NCBI GenBank assembly: GCA_942491935.1
Contig: CALOCZ010000015.1
Span: 4,689 to 68,688, forward strand
Direction: 5' to 3'
Source of the DNA: JAGTVG01 sp942491935
Lineage (GTDB): Bacteria; Bacteroidota; Bacteroidia; Cytophagales; Cyclobacteriaceae
Length of the DNA: 64,000 nucleotides
Below, piece after piece: positions 9,786 through 20,653 of the stretch (position 1 is its first letter; the number at the start of each line of letters is the position of its first letter). Made by a program: the position numbers and the translations under genes. Under the pieces are notes generated by a model. It was not told where the DNA came from, made no database searches, and saw only the letters and a program-made list of their open reading frames with translations.

Positions 9786-12700
9786 TTATAGGGAGGGTAA
9801 TTCTATGGTAAACTTTGAACCTTTACCAAGATCAGACTCTACATTGATAGTGCCTTTTATTTTGCCCAATGTCTCTTTAACAATATATAATCCAAGGCCA
9901 GACCCCTTTGTGTTTTCAGAAGCCCTGTAAAACATTTTGAAGATTTTTATGAGATGTTCCTTGCCAATTCCTGTGCCATTGTCCTTAATCACAATAGTTG
10001 AGCGTATTTTATTGTATTTGACCGAGATTTCTATAAACTTATTTTTCTTTGATGCATCATGATATATAATCGAATTGGTGATCAGATTATTTAAAATTAC
10101 TGACAATCGCTTTGGATCGCTTTTAAAGTCGCCTTCTCCTTTTACTTTAATTTTTTTCTTAATATTTGCATCTCCTTCAAGGTATTTAACATCTGCCAGC
10201 GCTTCGTCAATTATTCTATGAAAGTCTATAACTGAACTTACTACTTCAACACTTGTATTTCTTGAATAATCAATGATGTCTGCAATAAACCGTTCTAACT
10301 TCTTAATGCTTTGCTCAATCATCTGCAAATACAATGGCATGCTTCCAGTAGCCCCGTCTTTTTTAGCTATATTGATCAGCCCAAGAACCGAGTTTAAAGG
10401 AGCTTTCAGGTCATGTGAAGCAGAATAGACGAATTTATCCAGTTCTTCATTTATTTTGTTCAGCTCCTTATTTCGTCTTTCTATAGCATTTATTCTCTTT
10501 CTGTATAAGAACCATCCACTAAAGCCGATAAAAGATAAAAACAAAATATACAATTCAATTCGTTGATAGTAAAAAGGTTTGATCTTAAAAGTAAAAGAAG
10601 CACCCTCTTCATTCCAAACATTATCATTATTGCAGGCTATCACATCAAATGTATAGTTCCCTGGTGGAAGATTGGTATATTGTACTTCCCGAATATTTGC
10701 AGTTTCAATCCAATCTTCGTCAATCTTATCCAGTTTGTACTTAAATCTTAGTTTTTCAGGTGCCTGAAAGCTAAGGGCCGTAAAACGGATCTGGTATCTG
10801 AAATTCCCGGGTTCGAGAACAAGTTTTCCGGTTTTAAGATCTTCACTTATGAACACACCTGACCTATCTGTTAAGAAATCAGTGATAATCACTGGAGGCT
10901 TGAAGTTATTTGTAATCAATTCTTCAGGATCAATTATAGCAACACCACCAAGTGTTGGTATCCACAGTTTCCCATCTGAAGCCCTTAATAAGCGTGTGGC
11001 TCCCGTGCACTCCTTATTGCTCATTCCATCATTATGATCATATAGAGAGGATTGAATCTGATCTGTTTTTCCTCCCAGGTATTCTCTAACATCATCAATT
11101 CTAATCCTGTAAAGGCCTATATTTGAAGTAACCCAGATATTACCCGCATCATCCGAAATTATATCAAAAAATGTATCGTTCTGATAACTACTCGCCAGTT
11201 CCAACTTCGTAAACTTTTCATGTTTAAAGTAAAATATTCCAATATTTGTAGCCAACCAAATTGAATTAGTATCATCTATATGGATATTAAATATTAAAAT
11301 TCCAGAAGCATCATCCTTAAAGGGATTATAGGTTTTTAATTTATCATTTTTATCAATTGCAATCAATCCCCCACCATTTGTCCCAACCCAAACCAATCCA
11401 TTCTGATCCTCTTCAATTGACAATATATAGTTTGTCGTTAAACCATTGTTAATATTATACACCCTTTCAATAGAGTCGTTATTAAATCGAATCAGGCCGG
11501 CAGACCTTGTTCCGACCCATATTCTATTTTGACTATCCTTGAAAATTCTCCGAACATCATCAGATGGCATTCCGGTAGACTGATTTAATAGTATTTCATT
11601 AATTCCTCTTTTTATCAGGATCCCCCGGTAACTTCCAATCCATATTTCATTTTGATTTACAAAACAGATGTCGCGAATGCCATTTCTTTTTAAATCGGTA
11701 TTGAATCGCATTCGGCCAACGATGCGGTTTGAAATTATATTTATTCCTCCTTCATCAGATCCAACATAATACAAACCCGGCGATTTTTCTACGATTATAT
11801 TTACCTGATCGAGAGCCAATCCATCTTTTCTGGTATAATTCGTAAAATTACCATATTTTAAGCGCAGCAATCCGCCTTTCTTGGTGGATAGCCATAAATT
11901 CCCCTCATTGTCAAATTCCAATCCTGATACCTGGCGGGTTGGAAGGCCATCTTCGGGTGTAAATAATTCTTTTGTTCTGTAGGTATCATTTATCCTTCCC
12001 AGGCCCATTTCTGTTGCTACCCAGATCGAACCATATCCATCTTCTATGATTTGATTTATTTCAATGTTTCTAAAAAATCTTACTTTGCTTATTTTTCCAT
12101 TCCGCAATATATTAAGGCCATCTTTAGTGCCTATATATAATGAATTATCTTTTGGCGAAATGAATGCAGTTAACTACGTTGGAATAAAGGCCTTCAGATT
12201 CTGTATAAAATCTGACCGAGTTATTATTGTTTATCTCGACTAAACCTGCTCCACGGGAGGCTGCAAAAATGGTATTTTGTCTGTCAATGGATATATCCAT
12301 GACAGTAATATTTTTCAGTTCAGATAAATCCAGGGCTATAACAGTGTCATCTTAAATTAAATATAATCCCCTATTATTGGCACCTGCCCAGATTCTACCC
12401 TTGCCGTCAATATTAATCTTGCGTATATATTTGGGCAAGTATTTATTATAATCAGGAGATATAAATGTTCCATTTTTGTATTGTATAATTCCACTTGCCT
12501 GAGTAGAAAACAAAATCCCTTCAGATTGACTCATATTTGAGCTCATAAAAGCATTAGAATTTAATAAACTTAAATTCTCAGAATCGAATAAAGTGAAGGA
12601 ATTGCCGTCAAATTTTAATAATCCATTAAAACATGTAATCCAGATGAATCCATCCTGATCTACATTGAGTGAAGTCAGGTTATTTGATATCAATCCATGT

Positions 12701-12852
12701 TCGGAGGTCCATTGCTTTAATACAAGTGATTCTATAGGTGTTTTTGGGTGTATTGATTTTACGTCAATATTTGCACTGTATACAGTTGAGGTAAGCAACA
12801 ATGCAAGCAGCAAAAAAATTCCCGAAACACAATATTTTTCTTGTATGATCAT
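9786..12852 (-). pseudogene. Two-component-regulator-propeller histidine kinase, interrupted by one stop and one frameshift
   Basis: The intact gene would encode about 1022 residues: signal peptide, beta-propeller repeats, Y_Y_Y domain, one transmembrane helix, then HisKA and HATPase_c. The two-part reading is direct. The N-terminal part (12852 down) ends at a TAA at 12354-12352, right after the propeller motif NRGLYLI. The same frame then continues DDTVIALDLSELKNI to about 12165, where one extra base shifts into the frame encoding ISPKDNSLYIGTKDGLN and the rest. The kinase half is complete: SASHDLKAP (phosphorylated His), TNSIIYHD (N box), DNGTGIG and GSGLGLYIV. There is no receiver or HTH domain, so it is a plain sensor kinase rather than a hybrid. 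Both lesions lie within 200 bases, so a local sequencing problem or true decay are both possible. If real, only a cytosolic or truncated product starting near 12107 could be made. Confidence 0.85.
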
Positions 12853-12972
12853 TCAAATAATAACAATGACAATTTTATCATTCATACTGATATATTACAG
12901 TTGATATTAATGGCTCGCAATATGTAACCTAAGAGCATAAAAAACCATAGATAATTGACTTTTAACTTACAT

Positions 12973-13797
12973 CTAAAAAAAATACCTAATATCGAAATAA
13001 GTCCAACTGTTAAGTCTTCTTCTCCCAACCAAATAGAAAGATCCGGATAAACTTATTGATATCTTTTCAGCAAATAATTTTCCCAGTTGCGGTCTTATGC
13101 TAACCGTACCTTCTTTACTTGTAAAGGAATAACTGAAAGCAGGAGATATACCGATCCAGGCTTCATTAAATTCATAATTAAATATTGTTTCAAACTGTAT
13201 TAATCTCACTTGTTCTTTATCCAGATTGGGATTGTCAGGAATAGTCCCAGGATACCCTCCTCCCCAGTCACTATCAGTTTCACCAAAGGAATGAATGTAC
13301 CGGATGTGGGGATATATGGCTATTTGAGGAACGGGTCTATAAGCTAACGCAAAGCCAGGCATTAACATTACCACTCCTGCACCATGCCCATAAAGGGTGT
13401 TGCCAGTTGGTATTGAAAGATCTAAATAAAGTCCCGATGAGGCTAAAGTCCTCATTCGCAATTCCGATTCATAAGTTACCAAATGATACCGGATGCTAAT
13501 ATCTCCAATTCCCGTTAATTGTTCTACTCCGGGATAAACAGATCTTACAAAGGGGATCTTAAAAGACAAACCCTGTTTGTTCTTACCAAATGCAACACCA
13601 CCTTGGAATGTCCACTGCCAAATATGACCTTCCACCATATCAATTAGCTCTCCTGAAAAAGCGATATCGCTATATGGATGCGTAATATCTGAAGGATTAA
13701 GCTCCTTTCCACTCGGTAAAAGAGGCCATTGGGCCATTAGTTCTCCAGCAGGCAATAAGATTAAGATTATTAAAATGTGTTTTTGAAGTCTCTTCAT
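12973..13797 (-). CDS. Outer-membrane beta-barrel protein (phenol-degradation MetA/transporter-like)
   Basis: 274 residues with a signal peptide (about 1-22, ends ELMAQ). The mature part alternates polar and aromatic/hydrophobic residues as in a barrel. Recognisable segments are GVAFGKNKQGLSFKIPF, TGIGDISIRYHL, LDLSIPTGN and GAGVVMLMPGFALAYRP, typical of the MetA-pathway/putative transporter outer-membrane family. The C-terminus ends in aromatic residues (YFDIRYFF), as expected for an outer-membrane barrel. It is monocistronic, divergent from the HEAT-like gene by 68 bases. Substrate unknown. Confidence 0.7.
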   Translation of the reverse strand: MKRLQKHILIILILLPAGELMAQWPLLPSGKELNPSDITHPYSDIAFSGELIDMVEGHIWQWTFQGGVAFGKNKQGLSFKIPFVRSVYPGVEQLTGIGDISIRYHLVTYESELRMRTLASSGLYLDLSIPTGNTLYGHGAGVVMLMPGFALAYRPVPQIAIYPHIRYIHSFGETDSDWGGGYPGTIPDNPNLDKEQVRLIQFETIFNYEFNEAWIGISPAFSYSFTSKEGTVSIRPQLGKLFAEKISISLSGSFYLVGRRRLNSWTYFDIRYFF

Positions 13798-13865
13798 TAT
13801 GAATTTTGAACAAATTAAGTTAAAATAAAGGTGAATTAATAAAAATTAATTTTTTATTCTGACTC

Positions 13866-14384
13866 GTGAAAGATCTTGATTTAAAAGCAGAAATTCTACT
13901 TTCTTACTCCAAAGCAAATACTGTAAGGATAGCAAAACTTATTCATCAGGATGAGGCATTGTTCCAAAAACTGACAAAGATTTATTTTGACACCACTGAT
14001 ATTGACCTTGCAAAAAAAGCTGCCTGGATTTTAAGTCATTGCATCCGTCAACACCCATTCTTGATCAAACCATATATAAAAAAACTTATCAAATTCATCA
14101 ATAAGCCCGATCTGCACGATGCGATAAAAAGGAATGGATTGAAAGCCCTGGAATTAACCCCAGTTGCTGAAAAATATTATGGACAACTTGCAGATGTCTG
14201 TTTCAGGTTTATCAGTAGTGGAAAAGAACCGATAGCCATCAAAGCATACTCAATTGGAATTCTTGATAAAATTGGAGATGAAATACCTGAAATCAGACAA
14301 GAATTAAAACTGGTTCTTCAAGATCTCATGCCTTATGAGTCTGCTGGATTTCAGTCCAGGGCTAGAAGGGTACTCGCCAAATAA
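13866..14384 (+). CDS. Helical HEAT-like protein of unknown function
   Basis: 172 residues starting at GTG 13866. It is almost wholly alpha-helical, with paired helices such as LAKKAAWILSHCIRQHPFLI and LHDAIKRNGLKALELTP that look like degenerate HEAT/ARM repeats. It has no signal peptide or membrane segment, so it is cytosolic. I do not recognise a named family. Homologues of this type are widespread in Bacteroidota and usually left as hypothetical. It is followed 60 bases later by the GH130-like lipoprotein, possibly in the same transcript. Confidence 0.7.
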   Translation: MKDLDLKAEILLSYSKANTVRIAKLIHQDEALFQKLTKIYFDTTDIDLAKKAAWILSHCIRQHPFLIKPYIKKLIKFINKPDLHDAIKRNGLKALELTPVAEKYYGQLADVCFRFISSGKEPIAIKAYSIGILDKIGDEIPEIRQELKLVLQDLMPYESAGFQSRARRVLAK

Positions 14385-14444
14385 TTCAATTCTTGATTAA
14401 AAAAAGAATTTTAATTTATTATATTGTAATTAAAGCCATATTCA

Positions 14445-15578
14445 ATGCAAGCTAGATATTTTTTTATCCCAATATTTCTTTTCTTGATTTTCAGCTGTAA
14501 AGAAAGACCGAAAGAAAGCAATCAAGAAACTTCTGAAACAAAAAACATTATTACTGACTACTGGCAATGGAAACCATTTGTCAAAATCGATTCTGTAAAT
14601 CCAGTCATGACATCCAATCCATCAACTACTTTTCATTGCCCAATAAGGGATGAAGTTGTCAAGTGGGAGGAGAAGGATGTGTTCAATCCAGCAGCTGTTG
14701 TAAGAAATGGCGAGATCCAGATGATATATAGGGCAGAAGACGTGGTTGGAAAATATGCTGGCACTTCCCGCTTAGGATTAGCCTTCAGTTCTGATGGATT
14801 CAATTTTGAGCGAATGGAAAAGCCTGTTTTTTATCCAGATAATGATGAAATGAAAATATATGAATGGGAAGGCGGGGTTGAAGATCCTCGGATTGTGGAA
14901 TCTGAGGAAGGTAATTATATTATGACCTATACAAGTTACGATGGAAAGATTGCAAGATTATGCCTCGCCAGTTCAACAGATTTAGTCAATTGGGAAAAAC
15001 ATGGCCTCCTTTTGGGTAAGGCCAAGAGTGGCAAATACAAGGACCTTTGGTCCAAATCAGGGGCAATTGTTTGCAAAAGTGAAGGGGATAAACTCATTGC
15101 CAGCAAGATAAATGGCAAATATTGGATGTATTGGGGTGACACCGACATATTTCTGGCTACTTCAGAGAACCTTATAGATTGGCAACCGGTCGAGGAAGAA
15201 GATGGATCGATTAAAAAAATATTCGGACCAAGAAAAGGATATTTTGATTCAGATCTGGTTGAGCCCGGCCCACCAGCTATCATAACCAAGGATGGGATAT
15301 GGATGATATACAATAGCCGGAATCATAATGAATGGGGAGACACATTGCTTCCTGAAGGCACCTATGCTGCTGGACAGATTTTATTTGACCTGCAAAATCC
15401 TGAAAAAGTAATTGCGAGATCAGAAGAGTATTTTTTTAAACCAGAAAATGATTATGAGATTACGGGGCAAGTCGGTAATGTATGCTTTATAGAAGCGCTT
15501 GTACACTACAAAAATAACTGGATCTTGTACTATGGCACGGCTGATTCAAAGATCGCTGTTGCAGTTTTGCAGAACTAA
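14445..15578 (+). CDS. GH130-like glycosidase/phosphorylase lipoprotein
   Basis: 377 residues. Lipoprotein signal with lipobox ending LIFSC (Cys about residue 18), so it is envelope-anchored. The body is a five-bladed propeller type glycan enzyme: VFNPAAVVRNGEIQMIYRAED, GTSRLGLAFSSDGFNFE, GGVEDPRIVESEEGNYIMTYTSYD. The NPAA, YRAE and VEDPR motifs are characteristic of family GH130, which phosphorolyses or hydrolyses beta-mannosides. The lipoprotein signal argues for an outer-membrane or periplasmic hydrolase rather than a cytosolic phosphorylase. GH43-like enzymes share the fold and remain an alternative. Confidence 0.75.
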   Translation: MQARYFFIPIFLFLIFSCKERPKESNQETSETKNIITDYWQWKPFVKIDSVNPVMTSNPSTTFHCPIRDEVVKWEEKDVFNPAAVVRNGEIQMIYRAEDVVGKYAGTSRLGLAFSSDGFNFERMEKPVFYPDNDEMKIYEWEGGVEDPRIVESEEGNYIMTYTSYDGKIARLCLASSTDLVNWEKHGLLLGKAKSGKYKDLWSKSGAIVCKSEGDKLIASKINGKYWMYWGDTDIFLATSENLIDWQPVEEEDGSIKKIFGPRKGYFDSDLVEPGPPAIITKDGIWMIYNSRNHNEWGDTLLPEGTYAAGQILFDLQNPEKVIARSEEYFFKPENDYEITGQVGNVCFIEALVHYKNNWILYYGTADSKIAVAVLQN

Positions 15579-15602
15579 ATTATAAAATTATGTGATAGTT
15601 TT

Positions 15603-16431
15603 ATGGAAACCAGCAACTACATAACTATTCAAGGACTGCAAATTGCTTATACACGAATTGGGACAGGAGATCCTGTTCTATTAATTCATGGCATTACAAC
15701 CAGTTCTTTTATATGGAGAAACATAGCCCCACCCCCTTTCAAGGGATTATGATGTAGTTGCAGTTGATCTCCTGGGTTGTGGTCAATCGACCAAAGACCT
15801 TTTAGCTGATTATTCGATTAAAAATCAAGCTTCAATACTTGCTGAACTAATAATAAAGCTTGATTTGGGAAAAACACATATTGTAGGACATGATATAGGA
15901 GGAGGAATAGCACAAATCATGGCAGTGAAATTTCCACACCTCATACAAGACATGGTCCTTATAAATACCATTGGATATAATTATTGGCCTGTTCAACCTA
16001 TTACGACTATGCGGACTCCGATTTTCAGGCAATTCGCGATGATGTCATTGGATATGGGAATGTTACAAAAACTTATTAAAAAAGGACTTTATAAAAAAGA
16101 AAGTTATACCGAGGAATTCAAATCACTTGTCTGGGAGGAAATGGCTAATAAAAAAAGAAGAAAATCTTTTCTTCATTTAGCAAAATGTTTGAATAATCAA
16201 CACCTGATGGAGATTGCTTCTGAATTAAAAAATATTAAATTTCCTGTTCTTATAATTCGAGGGGAAGGCGATCTGTATTTGAATAGTATCATAAGTACCC
16301 GGCTTGAAGAAGATATCCCTTCAGGTGAAATATTACGTGTCAGGACCGGAGGACATTTTATACAGGAAGATGAGCCAGATCTACTTATTCAGAAAATCTC
16401 TGAATTCTACAATAAAAATCAAAATAGGTGA
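15603..16431 (+). pseudogene. Alpha/beta hydrolase with Asp nucleophile, frameshifted in a C tract
   Basis: Reading from ATG 15603 gives METSNYITIQGLQIAYTRIG, the oxyanion-loop motif LLIHGITTSS and WRNIAP, then runs off frame at the C5 tract 15732-15736. Removing one C restores SRDYDVVAVDLLGCGQSTKD and the rest to 16431 (about 276 residues). The nucleophile elbow is GHDIGGG, with Asp in the place usually taken by Ser, as in epoxide hydrolases and haloalkane dehalogenases. GEGDLYLN and GGHFIQEDEP supply the acid and His regions. The stop overlaps the GTG of the next gene, a histidine kinase. The lesion sits in a homopolymer, so a sequencing error is quite possible and the gene may be intact in the organism. 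Confidence 0.8.
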
Positions 16432-17807
16432 CTAAAGATCCAAATAAAAAAATAATGGAACTTGAAGAAAAAATCGCATTTCTTCATGCAGAAAATGAGA
16501 GTATGGCTGAAAGGGCTGAGGAGATATTTTTACTTGTTATGGTTTCGGAATCAATACGCGAAATTAATGATCGGTCAATTATTGTAGATACAGTCTTAGA
16601 AAAAATCAGTATTTTAAAGGACATTCCTCTTTGTTGTTATTGCTCCCGGAAAAATAATACACTTACGGTTCAACTAGCATATACCTCTTATGCTGATAAT
16701 ACTTCGATCCATAAGATTGAACTTGATGAAAACGCCTTTAATAAATTGCAGAATGGAATATTGTATCTCGTTAAAGAGAAAAAAATATACGATGAAATCT
16801 TTAAATCATTAAAGGAAAAGAATTTCGAACCGAGATCCATCCTGATCATTCCACATAAATCAATATCTAACGAATTATCATACTTCTTATTTGCAGATAA
16901 TGACGAAGACACCAATCGCTTTTCTGAAATAATCACCTTAATTCATGAAGTAATCAATATCATGAGTGATAAACTTGATAATTTATATCTTCTGGAGGAA
17001 TTAAAGAAAATCAATCTGGGCCTGGAACGTAAGATCACCGACCGAACTTCAGAGCTTTGGGAAACCAATAAGTTATTGAGAAAAGAAATTGAAGATAAAA
17101 GACTTGCAGAAGAAGAATTAAAACTTAAAAACGAGGAGCTAAATAATTTTGTTTATCGGGTATCTCATGACCTGAGAGCTCCAATTACTTCCGTAGAGGG
17201 ATTAATTAATATTATTAAGCTTGAATTACAAAGTAAATCAGGTAACCTTAAACCTTTTATTTCCCTTCTGGAGGATCGGATGAAAAATCTGGACCGTTTT
17301 ATATATGATATCCTAAATTACTCTAGGAATATTCGTACTTCCATATCTATAGAAAAGATTGAATTTGAATCTATTATTTCCGCTTGCTTTGAGGAGCTTG
17401 AGTATCTGAATAATGCGATGAAAATAAAAAAGACGATAAAGGTTAATACTGAATCATTTTTCAACGATAAGATGAGAGTCCGTGAGATCTTTCGAAATAC
17501 CATTTCAAATGCAATAAAATATGCCGACACTTACAAAGAGATCAATACGATCGACATCAATATAAAAATAAACCAGAAAGAGGCCACATTATCCATACAG
17601 GATAACGGTATTGGGATTGCCAAAGATGTACTTCCAAAAATATTTGACATGTTTTACAGGGGAAGCGAACTATCAAAGGGTTCAGGTATTGGCCTTTATC
17701 TTGTAACCCAAAGTGTGGAAAAAATGGGAGGAAGAATTGATGTCAAGAGTACTCTTGGAAAAGGAACAGAATTCATCGTTCAGTTGCCAAATCGATTAGA
17801 AGCCTGA
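16428..17807 (+). CDS. Soluble sensor histidine kinase
   Basis: 459 residues from GTG 16428 (overlaps the preceding TGA; an ATG at 16455 is the alternative). An N-terminal coiled coil (1-30) precedes a GAF-like sensory region (about 30-190), a second coiled coil (190-240), then HisKA with RVSHDLRAP (His about 247), N box SNAIKYAD (about 360), G1 DNGIGIAKDV (about 391) and G2 GSGIGLYLV (about 419). No transmembrane helix is present, so it senses a cytosolic signal and autophosphorylates. No response regulator is adjacent. The kinase core is of the same subtype as that of the interrupted propeller kinase nearby. Confidence 0.92.
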   Translation: MTKDPNKKIMELEEKIAFLHAENESMAERAEEIFLLVMVSESIREINDRSIIVDTVLEKISILKDIPLCCYCSRKNNTLTVQLAYTSYADNTSIHKIELDENAFNKLQNGILYLVKEKKIYDEIFKSLKEKNFEPRSILIIPHKSISNELSYFLFADNDEDTNRFSEIITLIHEVINIMSDKLDNLYLLEELKKINLGLERKITDRTSELWETNKLLRKEIEDKRLAEEELKLKNEELNNFVYRVSHDLRAPITSVEGLINIIKLELQSKSGNLKPFISLLEDRMKNLDRFIYDILNYSRNIRTSISIEKIEFESIISACFEELEYLNNAMKIKKTIKVNTESFFNDKMRVREIFRNTISNAIKYADTYKEINTIDINIKINQKEATLSIQDNGIGIAKDVLPKIFDMFYRGSELSKGSGIGLYLVTQSVEKMGGRIDVKSTLGKGTEFIVQLPNRLEA

Positions 17808-17822
17808 CTTAAAGGCATAAAA

Positions 17823-17856
17823 AAATCCCCATACATACTTGCACAGGGATTTAGAT
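17823..17856. terminator. Possible bidirectional terminator between convergent kinase and MFS genes
   Basis: The 68-base gap between two convergent genes contains AAATCCC and GGGATTT arms separated by about 16 bases, flanked by A runs on the left and T/A-rich sequence on the right. The stem is short (7 bp) and the loop long, so this is a weak call based on position and symmetry. Confidence 0.4.
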
Positions 17857-17875
17857 TTAATAATAAAATATTTTA

Positions 17876-19324
17876 TTATTTCCCGATCTGATTCGGCTTT
17901 GTACCTTTTCTCCACTCATCTTCGATCTTTTCGAGTGTAATGCCCTTGGTTTCTGGAATGTATTTATAACCCCAGATTATTCCGAAAACGGCGATTACAG
18001 CATATACGAAAAAGGCACCAGAAGGATTAGGATCTGGATTTGGAGCCCCTTCATTGATAATTTCCATTCCTGGAGCAGTGAAGAACCAGGCTAATTTTAG
18101 GAAAGTAAATGATACAATAGCATTAAACAACCAGTTTGATAAAGAGCCTATGCTCATTCCCAGGCCACGAACTTTTAATGGGAAGATCTCTGATATAATA
18201 AGCCATCCCAAGGGCCCTAAACTAATTGCAAAGAAAATAATGTAAACCAACACAGTTCCAACGGTGATCCATTGCAGCATATCACCTAAACTATCCTTCA
18301 ACATGAAAAATGTTCCAAGTGCAGTTAATGCAACTGCCATCCCAATCACCCCTATGAAATATAATTTTCTTCTGCCTATTTTATCAATTAAAAACATGGA
18401 CAATACTGTGGAAAGTACATTTACAATTCCAACACTTACAGTGGCAGCAATAGCAGCTTTAGGGCCAGCGAAACCAGCAATAATAAATATGGTTGGCGCA
18501 TAGTAAATCACCGTGTTAATTCCGACAAACTGTTGAACGAACATAATTCCAATTGCAATGAATAAAGCTGTTCTCAGATAAGGTTTGAACAGTTCTGTAA
18601 ACGCTGGTGAATCTTTATCTCTTTCAATATCAGCCTTTATCTTTGAGATAGCTTCTTCAACCAGATCAGGATGTTCAACCTTTTGAAGGACTTTTCGACC
18701 TTTTTCTTCTTTCCCCTTTCCAATTAAAAATCTAGGTGTTTCAGGGAGGAACATCATTCCAATGAAAAGAATAATTGCCGGGAATACTCCTACATAGAAC
18801 ATCCATCTCCAGGATTCAGGATTTCCTTCATCAGCGAATGCCAGATCACTGAAATAGGATACCACAATTCCTATAGTAATCATCAATTGAAATGATGACA
18901 CCATAGCACCTCTTGTCTTTGTAGGTGAAATTTCAGCAATATATAAAGGCACTGTAAAGGATGATATTCCAATCGCTATACCTAAAATAATTCGGCTATA
19001 GGCCAAAAAAGTTGGACTGGAAGCTGCTCCGGTTAATACTGATCCTAAAGCAAAAATTACGGAAGTAACAAGAATTACTTTTTTTCTTCCAAAAATATCA
19101 GTTAATCTACCGGACGACATTGCTCCTATTACCGCACCAACCAGTGCAGCTGTTGTGATCCACTCAATCTCACCAGTTTCAAGACCCCAGGTCTCCCTTA
19201 AAAATGGCAAAGCTCCTGAAATCACACCAGTATCAAAACCAAACAATAAGCCTCCAGTCGACGCAATAGCAGCAATAACAATAACAAGACCGGTATTCTG
19301 CTTTGTTCCACTATTCGTTGTCAT
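17876..19324 (-). CDS. MFS sugar porter (sugar:proton symporter)
   Basis: 482 residues, twelve predicted transmembrane helices, full length for the sugar porter family. Signatures seen in order: GGLLFGFDTGVISGALPFL (helix 1), GRLTDIFGRKK (loop 2-3), YIAEISPTKTRGAMVS, PETPRFLIGKGK, QQFVGINTVIYYAPTIF, DKIGRRKLY and PETKGITLEKIEDEW at the C-terminus. These identify a XylE/GalP-like inner-membrane importer of hexoses or pentoses. It is transcribed away from the DUF2891 gene. The exact sugar is not inferable. Confidence 0.93.
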   Translation of the reverse strand: MTTNSGTKQNTGLVIVIAAIASTGGLLFGFDTGVISGALPFLRETWGLETGEIEWITTAALVGAVIGAMSSGRLTDIFGRKKVILVTSVIFALGSVLTGAASSPTFLAYSRIILGIAIGISSFTVPLYIAEISPTKTRGAMVSSFQLMITIGIVVSYFSDLAFADEGNPESWRWMFYVGVFPAIILFIGMMFLPETPRFLIGKGKEEKGRKVLQKVEHPDLVEEAISKIKADIERDKDSPAFTELFKPYLRTALFIAIGIMFVQQFVGINTVIYYAPTIFIIAGFAGPKAAIAATVSVGIVNVLSTVLSMFLIDKIGRRKLYFIGVIGMAVALTALGTFFMLKDSLGDMLQWITVGTVLVYIIFFAISLGPLGWLIISEIFPLKVRGLGMSIGSLSNWLFNAIVSFTFLKLAWFFTAPGMEIINEGAPNPDPNPSGAFFVYAVIAVFGIIWGYKYIPETKGITLEKIEDEWRKGTKPNQIGK

Positions 19325-19566
19325 ATGTTTTTATTTTAATGTTGAAAAATACTATTTATATTAATTATTATTCTTTTCTATGGAGATTCGGAGTCAGTAT
19401 AATATTAAAAATCAAAGACCACTTATTATTACTTTCTGCATTTCTTCCGGATATTTTAAAAATATTTTCATTTCTGAGAAAAAATGATTCTGTTTATTTA
19501 ATTTTTTGTAAAAAATTGCGGCTAATAAAATCATTTTCAGTTACAATCGCAATGAAATTGTAAAAT

Positions 19567-20652
19567 ATGATGTCAACAAAAAGCTTACAAAGGGTATTGG
19601 TTATACTTTCACTAATTGGTATAATTTTTAATACACCAGCCAGAAGTCAAACCACAATCATGAAATTGAATCAGGAGACCGCTTCCAAGTTGGCAAGAAT
19701 TCCATTGGCTTGTCTCAACAAAGAATTTCCAAATAAATTAAATCAGGTATTAGGAGATCAGGATGATTTGAAAAATCCGGAGGAACTCCATCCTGCCTTT
19801 TATGGTTGCTTCGACTGGCATTCATCTGTTCACGGGCACTGGATGCTCATCAAGCTAGTTAAAATTTTCCCTGAACTGCCTGAAAAAGAAGAAATTTTTG
19901 AGATAATGGATAAAAATTTAACTTCTGAAAATATAAACTCTGAAATAGAATATTTTCAAGGCGAATATAACAAAACCTTTGAACGAACATATGGATGGGC
20001 CTGGTTAATGAAACTAGTTCAGGAACTTAATGATTGGGATAATCCCAAAGGAAAAGTCTGGCTTGAAAATATCATGCCATTAGCGGATCTAATAAAAGAA
20101 AAATATACAGACTTCCTGCCGAAACTCACATATCCTATTCGTACCGGCGAACACCCAAATACAGCTTTTGGGCTATCGCTGGCTTATGATTATGCATCAA
20201 GCCTGGAAGATGTAAAGTTTAAAGAATTGATCGAGACCAGATCTCTGGACTATTACCTGGATGATAAAAAATGTCCAATTAGTTGGGAGCCAAATGGTTT
20301 TGATTTTTTATCCCCTTGTCTGGAAGAAGCTAATCTAATGCAGAAAATATTAGAAAAGGAACAATTCAAGGACTGGATTGCTGATTTCATGCCGGATTTT
20401 TCTTCTATTACACCGGCCATTGTTTCTGACCGTTCTGATCAAAAAATAGTCCATCTTGATGGATTAAATTTTAGCAGGACATGGTGTTTGTTTGGTATAA
20501 GTAATACTGTAGAAAAACCCCTCAAAGATGAATTGATTCAAAGTGCTGTATATCATTTTAATGCTAGTTTTCCTCATTTATCAAGTGGGAATTACGAAGG
20601 GGAACATTGGCTTACTTCTTTTGCAATTTTGGCGATAACCTCACAGCCCTGA
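19567..20652 (+). CDS. DUF2891 family secreted protein
   Basis: 361 residues with a signal peptide (about 1-28, ends NTPARSQ). The body matches DUF2891: IPLACLNKEFPNKL, LHPAFYGCFDWHSSVHGHWML, TYGWAWLMKL, RTGEHPNTAFGLSLAYDYA and GEHWLTSFAI. The family has an all-alpha toroid look with many conserved aromatics, which hints at a glycan-related or epimerase-like fold, but no activity is established. Here it is exported. The next gene, an Nramp-like transporter, begins one base after its stop, so the two are likely an operon. No homologue with known function is recognised. Confidence 0.85.
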   Translation: MMSTKSLQRVLVILSLIGIIFNTPARSQTTIMKLNQETASKLARIPLACLNKEFPNKLNQVLGDQDDLKNPEELHPAFYGCFDWHSSVHGHWMLIKLVKIFPELPEKEEIFEIMDKNLTSENINSEIEYFQGEYNKTFERTYGWAWLMKLVQELNDWDNPKGKVWLENIMPLADLIKEKYTDFLPKLTYPIRTGEHPNTAFGLSLAYDYASSLEDVKFKELIETRSLDYYLDDKKCPISWEPNGFDFLSPCLEEANLMQKILEKEQFKDWIADFMPDFSSITPAIVSDRSDQKIVHLDGLNFSRTWCLFGISNTVEKPLKDELIQSAVYHFNASFPHLSSGNYEGEHWLTSFAILAITSQP

Positions 20653-20653
20653 T

